Origin: Methanolobus profundi
GTDB lineage: Archaea; Halobacteriota; Methanosarcinia; Methanosarcinales; Methanosarcinaceae
Length of the DNA: 64,000 bases
Direction: 5' to 3'
Assembly (NCBI RefSeq): GCF_900114835.1
Contig: NZ_FOUJ01000005.1
Location: 62,001-126,000, forward strand
This document shows, one piece after another, positions 35,672 through 43,829 of this stretch. The notes below the pieces were generated by a model, which searched no databases, was not told the DNA's origin, and saw only the letters and a list, made by a program, of their open reading frames with translations. Both the position numbers and the translations under genes were made by a program. Each line of letters begins with the position of its first letter. Position 1 is the first letter of the stretch.

Positions 35672-36712
35672 ATGTGGAAATGGTACAAATATAGAATATT
35701 GTTTTTGCTAGCATTAGCATTGTTGTCTACATCAATAGGTTTTGCAAGTGCTGCAACTGATGTATTTGAAGAGTTTGCAGAAGACTCCCACTATATCGCC
35801 AGTAGAGGAAACGTACCTGATACTATTGATCAGGAATGGAAAAATGCATTAAGAGATTGCTGGCTAAATATTATAAAGAAAGTTGGTCCGTCTTATTCTG
35901 AATTTGACAGCTCCATTAATAACATTGGAGTGGGAAATAATATATTAAATGTGTATGTTGGTTCTGCTTATAAGGGACAGATCAACGATTCAAGAATCGA
36001 TGAAATGTACCAGAATATTGGATCTTATTGTGAAGAAAACTGTGGAATAAATGATGTTCCGGTAGTTTTCTTGTGGGATGAAGATGAAGAAGATATGGCA
36101 TTGCCTGATTACGGTTACGAGATGTTTGAAAAAGCTGCAAATAGTTCTGAGTTTGTAGCTGCCAGGGGTACCATGCCTATAATCACAGATGCAACTGAGA
36201 AAAGAGACTGGACCGATCTGCTAGTCCATTGTAGTCGTGCTAATGACAAGATTGACAATTATTTTGTGTCATCCGGTGGTCCCGTGAGTAGTTTCGGGAC
36301 GTATATTGATGGCTATTTGAAAGTAGGTCTTGATTCAGCCACTCCGGAAAGAGTAAATGATTCTGTGATCGATGAAATATACAAGACAATAGATGAAGCA
36401 GCTCAAGAAGAGGGAGTGAATGATGTTCCTGCTGTGTTTATGTGGGAACATGAAGAAGAAATAGACCTGGAAACAGACGATTCTACTAGTGATAGTGGTC
36501 TGGTTACTATAAAAGATGAAAATGGAACTTATATTGATGTAGACAAAGATGCTGTCTATATCGATGAAAATGGAAAATACGCTCTTAAAGATAATTCCAC
36601 TATAGATGAGTCCTCTGAATCAAATACGCACACTACACCGGGTTTCACTTCTATCATGCTCATTCTTTGTATGTCGATAATATCCCGGTTCACTAAAACA
36701 GAGAAGGACTGA
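35672..36712 (+). CDS. Second surface protein with two protease-prodomain-like repeats and PGF-CTERM-like anchor
   Basis: A 346-residue paralogue of the preceding gene, starting 11 bp after it, so the pair is one operon. It has a signal peptide (to about residue 28), two repeat domains (ASRGNVPDTIDQEWKNALRD; ARGTMPIITDATEKRDWTD), an acidic linker (ENGTYIDVDKDAVYIDENGK) and the TTPGFTSIMLILCMSIISRF sorting-type tail followed by TKTEKD. The first repeat is nearly identical in its opening to that of the neighbour, which points to recent duplication. Its stop overlaps a transglutaminase remnant. Confidence 0.75.
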   Translation: MWKWYKYRILFLLALALLSTSIGFASAATDVFEEFAEDSHYIASRGNVPDTIDQEWKNALRDCWLNIIKKVGPSYSEFDSSINNIGVGNNILNVYVGSAYKGQINDSRIDEMYQNIGSYCEENCGINDVPVVFLWDEDEEDMALPDYGYEMFEKAANSSEFVAARGTMPIITDATEKRDWTDLLVHCSRANDKIDNYFVSSGGPVSSFGTYIDGYLKVGLDSATPERVNDSVIDEIYKTIDEAAQEEGVNDVPAVFMWEHEEEIDLETDDSTSDSGLVTIKDENGTYIDVDKDAVYIDENGKYALKDNSTIDESSESNTHTTPGFTSIMLILCMSIISRFTKTEKD

Positions 36713-36879
36713 GGGATCTCCTGCAGGATGATACGTTCTCAGTAATAGCTGTATCAGAATCTCATAATGAGGATTCTTTAGTGGTCGAGAGTACTATTAC
36801 AAAAGAATACTTCATTGATGCAAGTTCTGGAACAGGTGATGCTCCGGATAACTGGGATGATGCACCATCCAGTTACTGA
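36709..36879 (+). pseudogene. Remnant of a transglutaminase-like gene with internal deletion
   Basis: One open frame reads LRDLLQDDTFSVIAVSES, then EDSLVVE, then EYFIDASSGTGDAPDNW and DDAPSSY before a stop. These segments match residues about 135-150 and the last 35 residues of the transglutaminase at 32248-33294. Roughly 170 residues between them, including the catalytic Cys, His and Asp, are missing, and there is no start. The 3' end is about 90% identical in DNA to the intact copy, so the loss is fairly recent. Confidence 0.8.
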
Positions 36880-36940
36880 ATCACTTTTTCTTCTCCTCTC
36901 TTCTTTCTTTTTTACTGCTATCTGACATCTACATTAGATG

Positions 36941-36959
36941 ACCAAATGGAAACCATTTG
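36941..36959. promoter_or_regulatory. Inverted repeat CAAATGG-N3-CCATTTG (candidate HxlR site)
   Basis: ACCAAATGG at 36941-36949 is followed by CCATTTG at 36953-36959. ACCAAATGG recurs at 37792-37800 between hxlR-like and fae. It lies about 60 bp before the small membrane protein gene. Confidence 0.45.
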
Positions 36960-37019
36960 TTGTGAAACAGAGTTAATATGCAGGTAATATTTTATAGTTA
37001 TAATTTAAATTAATATCCA

Positions 37020-37331
37020 ATGTCAACTCCTACTTTATCGTGGCTACCTTCTATCAACAAGAAAATAGTAATAACATCCTTTCTTGCCGTTGGCTGGTTA
37101 TTCATTGCACTGATTGCTGCTAATGCCACTGGCATGATAAGTTATGAAGCTGGAAGATATTTAGGCTGGATGATATCATTAAGCCTTCCAATATGGGTAC
37201 TGCTTATAGCTGATCCAAATACCCGGAACTTGAATACTAAAGATGAAAAAAGAGCCATTACGGCAATGGTAGTTACATTTGTTGTCTTTGTGATCGTTGC
37301 CTTAGTAGCTTTGTTGCAGGGGACTATCTAA
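37020..37331 (+). CDS. Small membrane protein
   Basis: A 103-residue protein with three probable membrane helices at about 15-38, 48-65 and 78-100 and a charged loop (DPNTRNLNTKDEKR) between the last two. No known motif. There is no ribosome binding site, and an AT-rich TATA-like stretch (about 36990-37010) lies just upstream, so the transcript may be leaderless. It shares the ACCAAATGG motif upstream with the fae/HxlR promoter region. Function unknown. Confidence 0.65.
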   Translation: MSTPTLSWLPSINKKIVITSFLAVGWLFIALIAANATGMISYEAGRYLGWMISLSLPIWVLLIADPNTRNLNTKDEKRAITAMVVTFVVFVIVALVALLQGTI

Positions 37332-37397
37332 TATCGTGTGTTCCTGTTTTCGTGACATAATATTTTCTATCTGTTTTTTAAGGATGAGAATCTCTTT

Positions 37398-37775
37398 TCA
37401 ATCATCTATCTTCAACAGTTCTTTGGTCAGCTCATAGCTATGTTCTGTGCATGTTGGAGTAGACTCGTCCGCACATTCCTTGTAGGCAAATCCTGAAAGC
37501 TCATAAAGGACCTTGTTCAGGTTCCTGCCTTTTCCGGTCAGGTGATACTCTATAGTCACGGGTGTCTTGGATACAATGATCTTCTCTATTAACCCGTCCT
37601 GTTCAAGTTGGCGTAATTTCCCGGACAGCACTTTGCTGCTAAGGTTCGGGTTGCATTTCAGGAACTCATTGAATTGTTTCTTTCCACAGAACATATCCCT
37701 GATGATGTTGAGCGTCCATTTTTTGCTTATTAGTTTTATTGCTCTGTCTATAGGGCTGTGTTCCAGGTCTCCCAT
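37398..37775 (-). CDS. HxlR-family winged-helix transcription regulator
   Basis: A 125-residue single-domain regulator of the HxlR type: SPIDRAIKLISKKWTLNIIRDM at the N-terminus, FNEFLKCNPNLSSKVLSGKLRQLEQDGLI as recognition region, and YHLTGKGRNLNKVL as wing. In Bacillus subtilis HxlR activates formaldehyde detoxification. Here it is divergent from fae, the formaldehyde-activating enzyme, across 146 bp, so control of fae by formaldehyde is likely. Cysteines in ECADESTPTCTEHS and at 29 and 41 could sense a reactive compound. The candidate site at 37792-37801 is 17 bp before its start. Confidence 0.85.
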   Translation of the reverse strand: MGDLEHSPIDRAIKLISKKWTLNIIRDMFCGKKQFNEFLKCNPNLSSKVLSGKLRQLEQDGLIEKIIVSKTPVTIEYHLTGKGRNLNKVLYELSGFAYKECADESTPTCTEHSYELTKELLKIDD

Positions 37776-37791
37776 GATATCTCACCAGGTT

Positions 37792-37801
37792 ACCAAATGG
37801 T
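37792..37801. promoter_or_regulatory. Candidate HxlR operator ACCA-AA-TGGT in the hxlR-fae spacer
   Basis: A 10-bp inverted repeat (ACCA, two A's, TGGT) lies between the divergent genes, close to the HxlR start and upstream of a possible fae TATA (TAAGTATTTACG, about 37807). The same ACCAAATGG core occurs at 36941. Confidence 0.45.
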
Positions 37802-37921
37802 TAGAATAAGTATTTACGTGTTCTCCTGATATGTATCGGATTGAAAATCATGAACAGTAGAAATGTCCTGCACACTCAGATCATGCAGGCATTTCTGAAA
37901 AGTTCAAATTGAGGTTATCAT

Positions 37922-38425
37922 ATGACAAAAATAGTAAATAGTCTGATAGGCGAAGCCCTGGTTGGTGAAGGACCGGAAGTTGCTCACATAGACCTTGTGA
38001 TCGGAAGAAAAGGAAGTGCTGTTGAAACTGCATTTATGAATTCCCTTGCAATGCCAAGGCAGGGACACTCTCCTTTACTTGCTGTACTTGAACCAAATGT
38101 TACACCAAAACCTGCAACATTACTTGTGAACAAAGTGACAATGAAGAATGCAGCTCAGGCTTCCTTGATGTTCGGTCCTGCTCAGGCATCCATTGCAAAA
38201 GCTGTGATGGACAGTGTAGAAGAAGGAGTTATTCCAAAAGAAGAAGCTGAAGATCTCCTGATCATTGTATCAGTGTTCATCGAATGGGATGCAGAGGACA
38301 AGGACAAGATCTACGAGTTCAACTACGAAGCAACAAAACTTGCAATTAAGCGTGCTGTTGATGGAACTCCTACCGTAGATGATGCACTTGCTAAAAAGGA
38401 CAGTGCAGCACATCCATTTGCTTAA
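37922..38425 (+). CDS. fae: Formaldehyde-activating enzyme
   Basis: Fae condenses formaldehyde with tetrahydromethanopterin (here tetrahydrosarcinapterin) to methylene-H4MPT. The 167-residue protein has the family's N-terminal LIGEALVGEGPEVAHIDLVIG with its active-site histidine, ETAFMNSLA, GHSPLLAVLEPN, FGPAQASIAKAV and a VSVFIEWDAEDKDKI stretch. It is the free-standing form, not fused to Hps. In a methylotrophic methanogen it would channel stray formaldehyde into the C1 pathway. The HxlR-like regulator is divergent. A terminator follows. Confidence 0.95.
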   Translation: MTKIVNSLIGEALVGEGPEVAHIDLVIGRKGSAVETAFMNSLAMPRQGHSPLLAVLEPNVTPKPATLLVNKVTMKNAAQASLMFGPAQASIAKAVMDSVEEGVIPKEEAEDLLIIVSVFIEWDAEDKDKIYEFNYEATKLAIKRAVDGTPTVDDALAKKDSAAHPFA

Positions 38426-38433
38426 ATGAACTA

Positions 38434-38467
38434 TCCTGCAAGATGATTGCAGGACTTACTTCTTTTT
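38434..38467 (+). terminator. fae terminator
   Basis: An 8-bp stem (TCCTGCAA 38434-38441 with TTGCAGGA 38447-38454, five-base loop) is followed by CTTACTTCTTTTTGT. Confidence 0.85.
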
Positions 38468-38534
38468 GTATCCTCAGTTCGATTTGTGGAATAGAAGTTC
38501 TTTTCAATGCATTGGGGATAATTTCAAGATAATA

Positions 38535-39353
38535 TCACTGCCACATAACTTCAAGTGGTTTTCTGCGGGGGATGCCGTATATCTCATATTTTTGATTCCC
38601 GAACAATATTGCATAAGCAGTTTTTCTTCCTTCAGGCAAGCCGAGCTCTTGCTGAAGTGGCTCATAGGATGTGGCAGCAGCAGCAACAAAGCCTGCCCAG
38701 CAAGTGCCTATCCCATATGCAGGTGCTGTGATGTCAAAGTGGGTGAGGGCAATTATGGCATCAACAGGCGCGATCGGACTATCTTCGGGAATGTGTGCGA
38801 AAAGCAAATGAGGAGCATCCCTACAAATAACATCATTTCCACTCTCCCATGCTGCGATCAGTGAAGGTACGTAGCCACTCATGGGGTGAGGGGTGTTCAC
38901 AAGGCTCTTCATCCATTCGATCGTGAGCCCTGCGATCTTCTGGACTCTCTCCGGGTCATGAACAACAAGCCACTGAACCGGCTGACCATTGGTTCCTGAT
39001 GCAGCGTAACGGGCAACGTCGAGGATCTCCATGATCTTCTCCCGTGGCACGGGTTCTTTTGTAAAATGCCGTACTGACCTGCGTTTCTTAAGGTAAAGAT
39101 CTATATCTTCAGCAGAGATATCACCGGCACCGGCGGGCAGGATGACTTTTTCATCCGGAAGCAGGTTTAGAAGCAGTGCCTGAGAAGGACAGAAAACCTC
39201 GCAGTGTCCGCATTTGATGCAGCGAAGTACGTTTGCCTCCTGCACCTGTGGAAGATTTGATTCTTCAGCCAACTCGATTATACGCGTTGTACATACTTTT
39301 GTGCAAATACCACAACCTGTGCAAAGGTTTTTATCAACAATAATAAGAGTCAT
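38535..39353 (-). CDS. Nitroreductase-family protein with N-terminal ferredoxin domain
   Basis: A 272-residue cytosolic FMN flavoprotein fused to a two-cluster ferredoxin. Residues about 12-56 hold CTGCGICTKVCTTR and CIKCGHCEVFCPSQ. The nitroreductase domain begins at RRSVRHFTKEPVPREKI and includes AASGTNGQPVQWLVV and GIGTCWAGFVAAAA. Electrons would pass from ferredoxin clusters to FMN to reduce nitro- or quinone-like compounds, or to act on a corrinoid or flavin. It is divergent from an aldo/keto reductase that is also fused to a ferredoxin, which suggests a shared redox response. Confidence 0.88.
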   Translation of the reverse strand: MTLIIVDKNLCTGCGICTKVCTTRIIELAEESNLPQVQEANVLRCIKCGHCEVFCPSQALLLNLLPDEKVILPAGAGDISAEDIDLYLKKRRSVRHFTKEPVPREKIMEILDVARYAASGTNGQPVQWLVVHDPERVQKIAGLTIEWMKSLVNTPHPMSGYVPSLIAAWESGNDVICRDAPHLLFAHIPEDSPIAPVDAIIALTHFDITAPAYGIGTCWAGFVAAAATSYEPLQQELGLPEGRKTAYAILFGNQKYEIYGIPRRKPLEVMWQ

Positions 39354-39581
39354 GAGTACTAAATCCTGATTTATTCAAGGTATTATACATTTTCCTTTTA
39401 AGTATTTTTCACCCTAACAATCCTGCCTTCTCCAAAAAAGCAATCCTGACACAACCCAGAATCAATACTTCAAGGTCATGAGATATCAAAAGATAAGAGA
39501 CACCTTTTTCTTTTGGAATACACACCAGCAAGCTCTGGACATTGTCATGAGCTTGAATATGTGGTGAATCTACAAAAGTAC

Positions 39582-39626
39582 TATATACTTTTAAAATAGA
39601 TTAATAGATTGACTACTCAGTCTAGT
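39582..39626 (+). promoter_or_regulatory. Aldo/keto reductase promoter with candidate TetR operator
   Basis: TATA-like CTATATACTTTT at about 39581-39592 is followed by the inverted repeat GACT-ACTC-AGTC at 39611-39622, about 25 bp downstream, where transcription would start. The arrangement fits repression by the TetR protein encoded two genes on. Confidence 0.5.
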
Positions 39627-39649
39627 GGCTGAAAGAGTGAAGTATAACT

Positions 39650-40876
39650 ATGCAATACAGAGAAGTACCCAAAACAGGAGACAAATTATCAGCGTTGGGA
39701 CTGGGAGCCATGCGCCTTCCCGAAAAGGACGGAACCATTGATCATGAGAAAGCTACAGCCCTTCTGCACCATGCAATTGACAACGGAGTGAACTATGTCG
39801 ACACTGCCTGGCCATACCATAATGAGAAGAGTGAAGTATTCCTTGGGGAAGCACTATCTGGCGGATACCGGGAAAAGATCAGGCTTGCTACCAAAATGCC
39901 TCACTGGCTTGTCAAAGACCAGACCGATATGGACAGGTTCCTGGAGATCCAGTTAAAAAGACTGAACACCGACCATATTGACTACTATCTAATCCATTCC
40001 CTGACAGAAGGTGGATGGAAAAAGATAAGGGATAAAGGTGTGCTGGAATTCCTTAACAGGGCAAAGAAGGATGGACGCATAAAGAATGTCGGTTTTTCAT
40101 TTCATGACAGAGCAGAGGTATTCCAGGAGATCATCGGTGCCTATGACTGGGACATGTGCCTGATACAGTACAACTACCTTGATGAGAATCATCAGGCAGG
40201 CACTCAAGGTTTGAAGTATGCAGCCGAAAGGAATATTGCGGTCATGGTCATGGAACCGCTCCGTGGCGGGAATCTTGTCAGGAACGTACCGCCTGAAATC
40301 GAAGACATATGGAACGAGGCTGATGTCAAAAGAAGTCCTGCCGAATGGGCATTCAGGTGGGTATGGAACCATCCAGAAGTGACTGTCGTCCTTTCAGGGA
40401 TGAATGAGATGTCCCAGCTTGATGAGAATATACGCACCGCATCCGAAGCAGAGCCTGACTCACTTACAGAAAAAGAACGGGATATAGTGCACCGAGTAGC
40501 GGAAAAGTACAGAGATCTCATGGCAGTTCCCTGCACAGGATGCAATTACTGTATGCCCTGTCCTGTGGGCGTGGATATCCCCGGATGCTTTGACCTTTAC
40601 AACAGCAAGCGAATATTCAAAGGTATAAGTGACCACGACACACAATACAGGTACCTTGTGCACCAGATGGGAGTACTGGGGAAGAACTCGTCTGCCTCGC
40701 TCTGTGTCAATTGCGGGAAATGTAAGGAGAAATGCCCACAGCAGATTGACATACCTGAAAAGCTCAAGGAAGTGGAATCACAGTTCGAAAGCTCCAGGAC
40801 AAAGCTCACCGCCAGGATAATGAGGAATTTCCTGCCTGTGATAAGGCAATTCAGCCTGCTGAAAAACAGAAGCTAA
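39650..40876 (+). CDS. Aldo/keto reductase with C-terminal ferredoxin domain
   Basis: A 408-residue oxidoreductase. The TIM-barrel AKR part has LGLGAMRLPEKDG, the catalytic Asp/Tyr region VNYVDTAWPYHNEKSE, a Lys in LATKMPHW and HIDYYLIHSL. The C-terminal 110 residues have CTGCNYCMPCPVGVDIP and CVNCGKCKEKCPQQIDIP, each for a 4Fe-4S cluster. This fused form is common in anaerobes and may use ferredoxin electrons instead of free NADPH. A TetR gene follows 56 bp later. The substrate is unknown. Confidence 0.9.
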   Translation: MQYREVPKTGDKLSALGLGAMRLPEKDGTIDHEKATALLHHAIDNGVNYVDTAWPYHNEKSEVFLGEALSGGYREKIRLATKMPHWLVKDQTDMDRFLEIQLKRLNTDHIDYYLIHSLTEGGWKKIRDKGVLEFLNRAKKDGRIKNVGFSFHDRAEVFQEIIGAYDWDMCLIQYNYLDENHQAGTQGLKYAAERNIAVMVMEPLRGGNLVRNVPPEIEDIWNEADVKRSPAEWAFRWVWNHPEVTVVLSGMNEMSQLDENIRTASEAEPDSLTEKERDIVHRVAEKYRDLMAVPCTGCNYCMPCPVGVDIPGCFDLYNSKRIFKGISDHDTQYRYLVHQMGVLGKNSSASLCVNCGKCKEKCPQQIDIPEKLKEVESQFESSRTKLTARIMRNFLPVIRQFSLLKNRS

Positions 40877-40932
40877 AAATGGGCCATAAGGACATTTTAA
40901 ATAACAGAGAATGATACAATAAAAGAGATTCC

Positions 40933-41511
40933 ATGGCAGAGAAGCAGAGCAACAAAAGACAGACGATCCTCGATGCGTCCCTGATCCTCTTTACAGATAG
41001 GGGGTTTCACGGCACTCCCACATCGCTGATCGCAAAGGAAGCAGGAGTTGCCACAGGTACGCTTTTCCATTATTTCAAGACAAAAGAGGAACTCATCGAC
41101 ACCCTTTATCTTGAAATAAAGAAAGAATCCGGATCAGTGCTTGAAGATGCAGCCAGCTGTGGAGATAGCTGCAGGGAAAAGCTTGATAATGTATCCAATG
41201 CACTCGCAGATTGGGGACTCGATAATCCCCGGAAGATATATTTCATGCAGCAGTTCTGCTATTCACCATACATCTCCTCTACTGCCCAGGAAGAAGGAGT
41301 CGCTAACTTTGCATTTCTCACCGACCTGATAAGAACAGGAATAAAAGAAGGATGGCTGCGGGACTATCCTCCGGAACTAATACGTTCAATTGTTTCTTCC
41401 GCACTAATGGATTCTGTTCTTATGGCTGCACGTGAAAGTGACCCGAGGGTACAGCGCGAGGTGTTGAAGCAGTCAATTGAGCTGGTGCTTCATGGGATTG
41501 TAAATGAATGA
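40933..41511 (+). CDS. TetR-family transcription regulator
   Basis: A 192-residue regulator. The N-terminal helix-turn-helix is GFHGTPTSLIAKEAGVATGT followed by LFHYFKTKEELIDTLY, typical of TetR. The C-terminal ligand domain has a CGDSC pair and an aromatic FMQQFCYSPY stretch. It is probably in one transcript with the aldo/keto reductase and likely represses it through the 39611-39622 repeat. A decayed copy of its last 50 codons lies at 43637-43799. Confidence 0.88.
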   Translation: MAEKQSNKRQTILDASLILFTDRGFHGTPTSLIAKEAGVATGTLFHYFKTKEELIDTLYLEIKKESGSVLEDAASCGDSCREKLDNVSNALADWGLDNPRKIYFMQQFCYSPYISSTAQEEGVANFAFLTDLIRTGIKEGWLRDYPPELIRSIVSSALMDSVLMAARESDPRVQREVLKQSIELVLHGIVNE

Positions 41512-41580
41512 TGTATCCGCGATCAGAGGATAGAGATTACTTCTTGTGTGCTCATTAAAAGAAAAAGAAGAGGGAAGTGA

Positions 41581-43440
41581 TCAATTCCCTGTAATACCAT
41601 TCAACCAATCCCAGATAGGAGTTAGAATAGTGGACATTGAACCTCCAGTATCATCTACTTGATCTGAAATCTCATCGTCCTTCACAGAGGAATAAGCATC
41701 ACCATAAACTGTCAACTCTTTTCCAGAATCAAGATATCCTTCCTTTGAAGCATTCAGCATATGAGTGCCCGGTTCATCAATGATATAATAGGTAAAGGAA
41801 CCATTTTCATCAGTGACACCAATCTCCCTGCCATCCAGAGTTATCAGTGCATGTTGTACAGGTTGTGACATACTCGTGACTGATATATGGACATCCTTTC
41901 TAACTGTGGTATAGTCTTTAAAATCCAGAGACATTATCTCATCAAATCCACTGAATCTGACAACAAGCAATTCCTCCGAGCTATGGTTCAGGCCGTTTCG
42001 TTTTATAAGCATCCTGCTTCCATCAGGACTCCAGTCATTTGAGACACTTCCATGAGGAAGCCAGTCATTTAATGAATAGCTGTAATTATCATCCGGAGAT
42101 ACCTGAGTGACTCCACTGCCATCTGAATTTGCAACATATACTTTGGTGGCATACATGTCACCTACAGGATGATCAACTTCAAATGCAATATAATCACCAG
42201 AAGGATGCCATGAGAATGTATCACCAAGCACGATCTCATGTTTCTCACTTCCATTGGCATCTATTATGTTGAATGCAGTTGCAATTTTATCGCCTTTGGG
42301 ACTCCAAGAAGCTTTTGATATCAGATACGCGTATTCAGAGGCATTCTCATCTAGTATATTTATATGTGTACCATCTGCATCCGCAATATTAAGACAGGAA
42401 GAGATCAGCTTGCCATCTTGATAGGTTGAGTTCGTGAACAATAGTCTTCCATCCGGACCAATTGACATATAATCACTCAAACTCCCGGTACTAATCTTTG
42501 TTATTTTGCTGTCATTCAGCTGCACGACAAAATGTGAACAGCTTTCATCCTCATAGCTCGAATAATAGATCATACTATCATCCAGACTCCAGCCAATGAG
42601 CCTGTCTGCATTTGATGCAAGCTGTTTCAGATCATCTCCAGTATACCTGTCTGTCGTCCAGAGACCATCTTCGACGAAGGCGATCTGGTCACCTTTATGA
42701 TTCCACATACATTCAGATACACCTTTTTCACTGTCGATAATTTGGTTCGAAGAGGAATCATATTTCTGCACCACCCATATGTCACCATTGAGAATCATTA
42801 TTGCATCCGTTCCATTGGGTTCCCATTCAAATTCTCTTTCATGATCGATCCAGTTCCATATCGAAATATTGGAGAGGTTCCTTACACCTATAACTTCCAC
42901 TGAATTTCTATTGATATCAGCAATACCGACAACACTCACCCCTGCAGCTCCTATAAAAGTATCATCGCCTACAACCATCATAGTATCACTAACATTAACA
43001 ACATTTCCATAAAATGCAAAATGGTCACCTGCAGAGTTCCAGCGGGCAATTTCGAAATGTTCATTGGCTGTTAATTCCAGTGACCGCTCCATTGTGTTAT
43101 TTCTTGTCGCTATGATCTCCCTGGGCTCAGTACCATCTGCGTTCAAAAAATATAATGCATCCAGTTCGGGCTCACCTAATGGAGCGTATCTTGTCAGCAC
43201 CAGAACCTTGCTGCCGTCAGGATTCCAGCATTCAAGCAGAGACCTGTAGTTATAAGAAACATTCTCATCTCTGGCGAGTTCATCAAAATAAATGTCTGTT
43301 ACGTTGGAAATTGAAATTATATCTGAAACCTCAAGAGAGTTCACTGTTTGTTCCTCTAATGCAGCCGAAGTTCCGGCTACACCTATGATCGACACCAAGA
43401 ATAACATAATCAAAAGACTGATTTTTAACGTCCGGTTCAT
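41581..43440 (-). CDS. Secreted TolB/WD40-like beta-propeller protein
   Basis: A 619-residue exported protein. The ATG at 43440 gives a signal peptide (MNRTLKISLLIMLFLVSIIG); an upstream GTG-type extension was rejected. Residues about 60-480 have repeated TolB-like blades of the type WxPDGSKxL or WSPKGDKIAxxF, with SADG/NSDG-like asides. Residues about 495-570 form a carboxypeptidase-regulatory or PEGA-like domain (VTSMSQPVQHALITLDGREI, NASKEGYL). No C-terminal sorting motif. Such propellers bind proteins or glycans at the surface. It is monocistronic, flanked by remnants on its 5' side. Confidence 0.78.
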   Translation of the reverse strand: MNRTLKISLLIMLFLVSIIGVAGTSAALEEQTVNSLEVSDIISISNVTDIYFDELARDENVSYNYRSLLECWNPDGSKVLVLTRYAPLGEPELDALYFLNADGTEPREIIATRNNTMERSLELTANEHFEIARWNSAGDHFAFYGNVVNVSDTMMVVGDDTFIGAAGVSVVGIADINRNSVEVIGVRNLSNISIWNWIDHEREFEWEPNGTDAIMILNGDIWVVQKYDSSSNQIIDSEKGVSECMWNHKGDQIAFVEDGLWTTDRYTGDDLKQLASNADRLIGWSLDDSMIYYSSYEDESCSHFVVQLNDSKITKISTGSLSDYMSIGPDGRLLFTNSTYQDGKLISSCLNIADADGTHINILDENASEYAYLISKASWSPKGDKIATAFNIIDANGSEKHEIVLGDTFSWHPSGDYIAFEVDHPVGDMYATKVYVANSDGSGVTQVSPDDNYSYSLNDWLPHGSVSNDWSPDGSRMLIKRNGLNHSSEELLVVRFSGFDEIMSLDFKDYTTVRKDVHISVTSMSQPVQHALITLDGREIGVTDENGSFTYYIIDEPGTHMLNASKEGYLDSGKELTVYGDAYSSVKDDEISDQVDDTGGSMSTILTPIWDWLNGITGN

Positions 43441-43636
43441 AATTGGTCCCCACATTAGAAGCTTGCTTAGAGCACTGAAAAGAAAAAGAAAGAAATCTAT
43501 TCTTTATCAGATTGCATATAACATTGCATATTTTATTAAAAATAGATATAAATTATGGCCAATGTTTAAACTATAAATGTGAATGGATTATTGAGATCTC
43601 TGAAAAACGAAATGTATGATTAATTGGAATATAATA

Positions 43637-43799
43637 AGGATTGCTCCGGGACTATCCTCTGGAACTTATACGTTCAATTGTTTCCTTCGCACTAATGGAT
43701 CCTGTTCTTATGGCTGCACGTGAAAGTGACCCAAAGGTGCAGCGTGAGGTGTTGGAGCAGTAGATTGAGCTTGTGCTTTATGGTATTGTGAAAGAGTGA
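43637..43799 (+). pseudogene. Remnant of the TetR gene 3' end
   Basis: About 160 bp match the last 53 codons of the TetR gene (41350-41511) at roughly 87% identity: LRDYPLELIRSIVSFALMDP, LMAARESDPKVQREVLEQ, then an in-frame TAG, then IELVLYGIVKE and a stop. There is no HTH part and no start. It lies in the spacer upstream of the propeller gene. Confidence 0.85.
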
Positions 43800-43829
43800 A
43801 CACCTATTCTAGTAATTTTTCAGAGAGAT

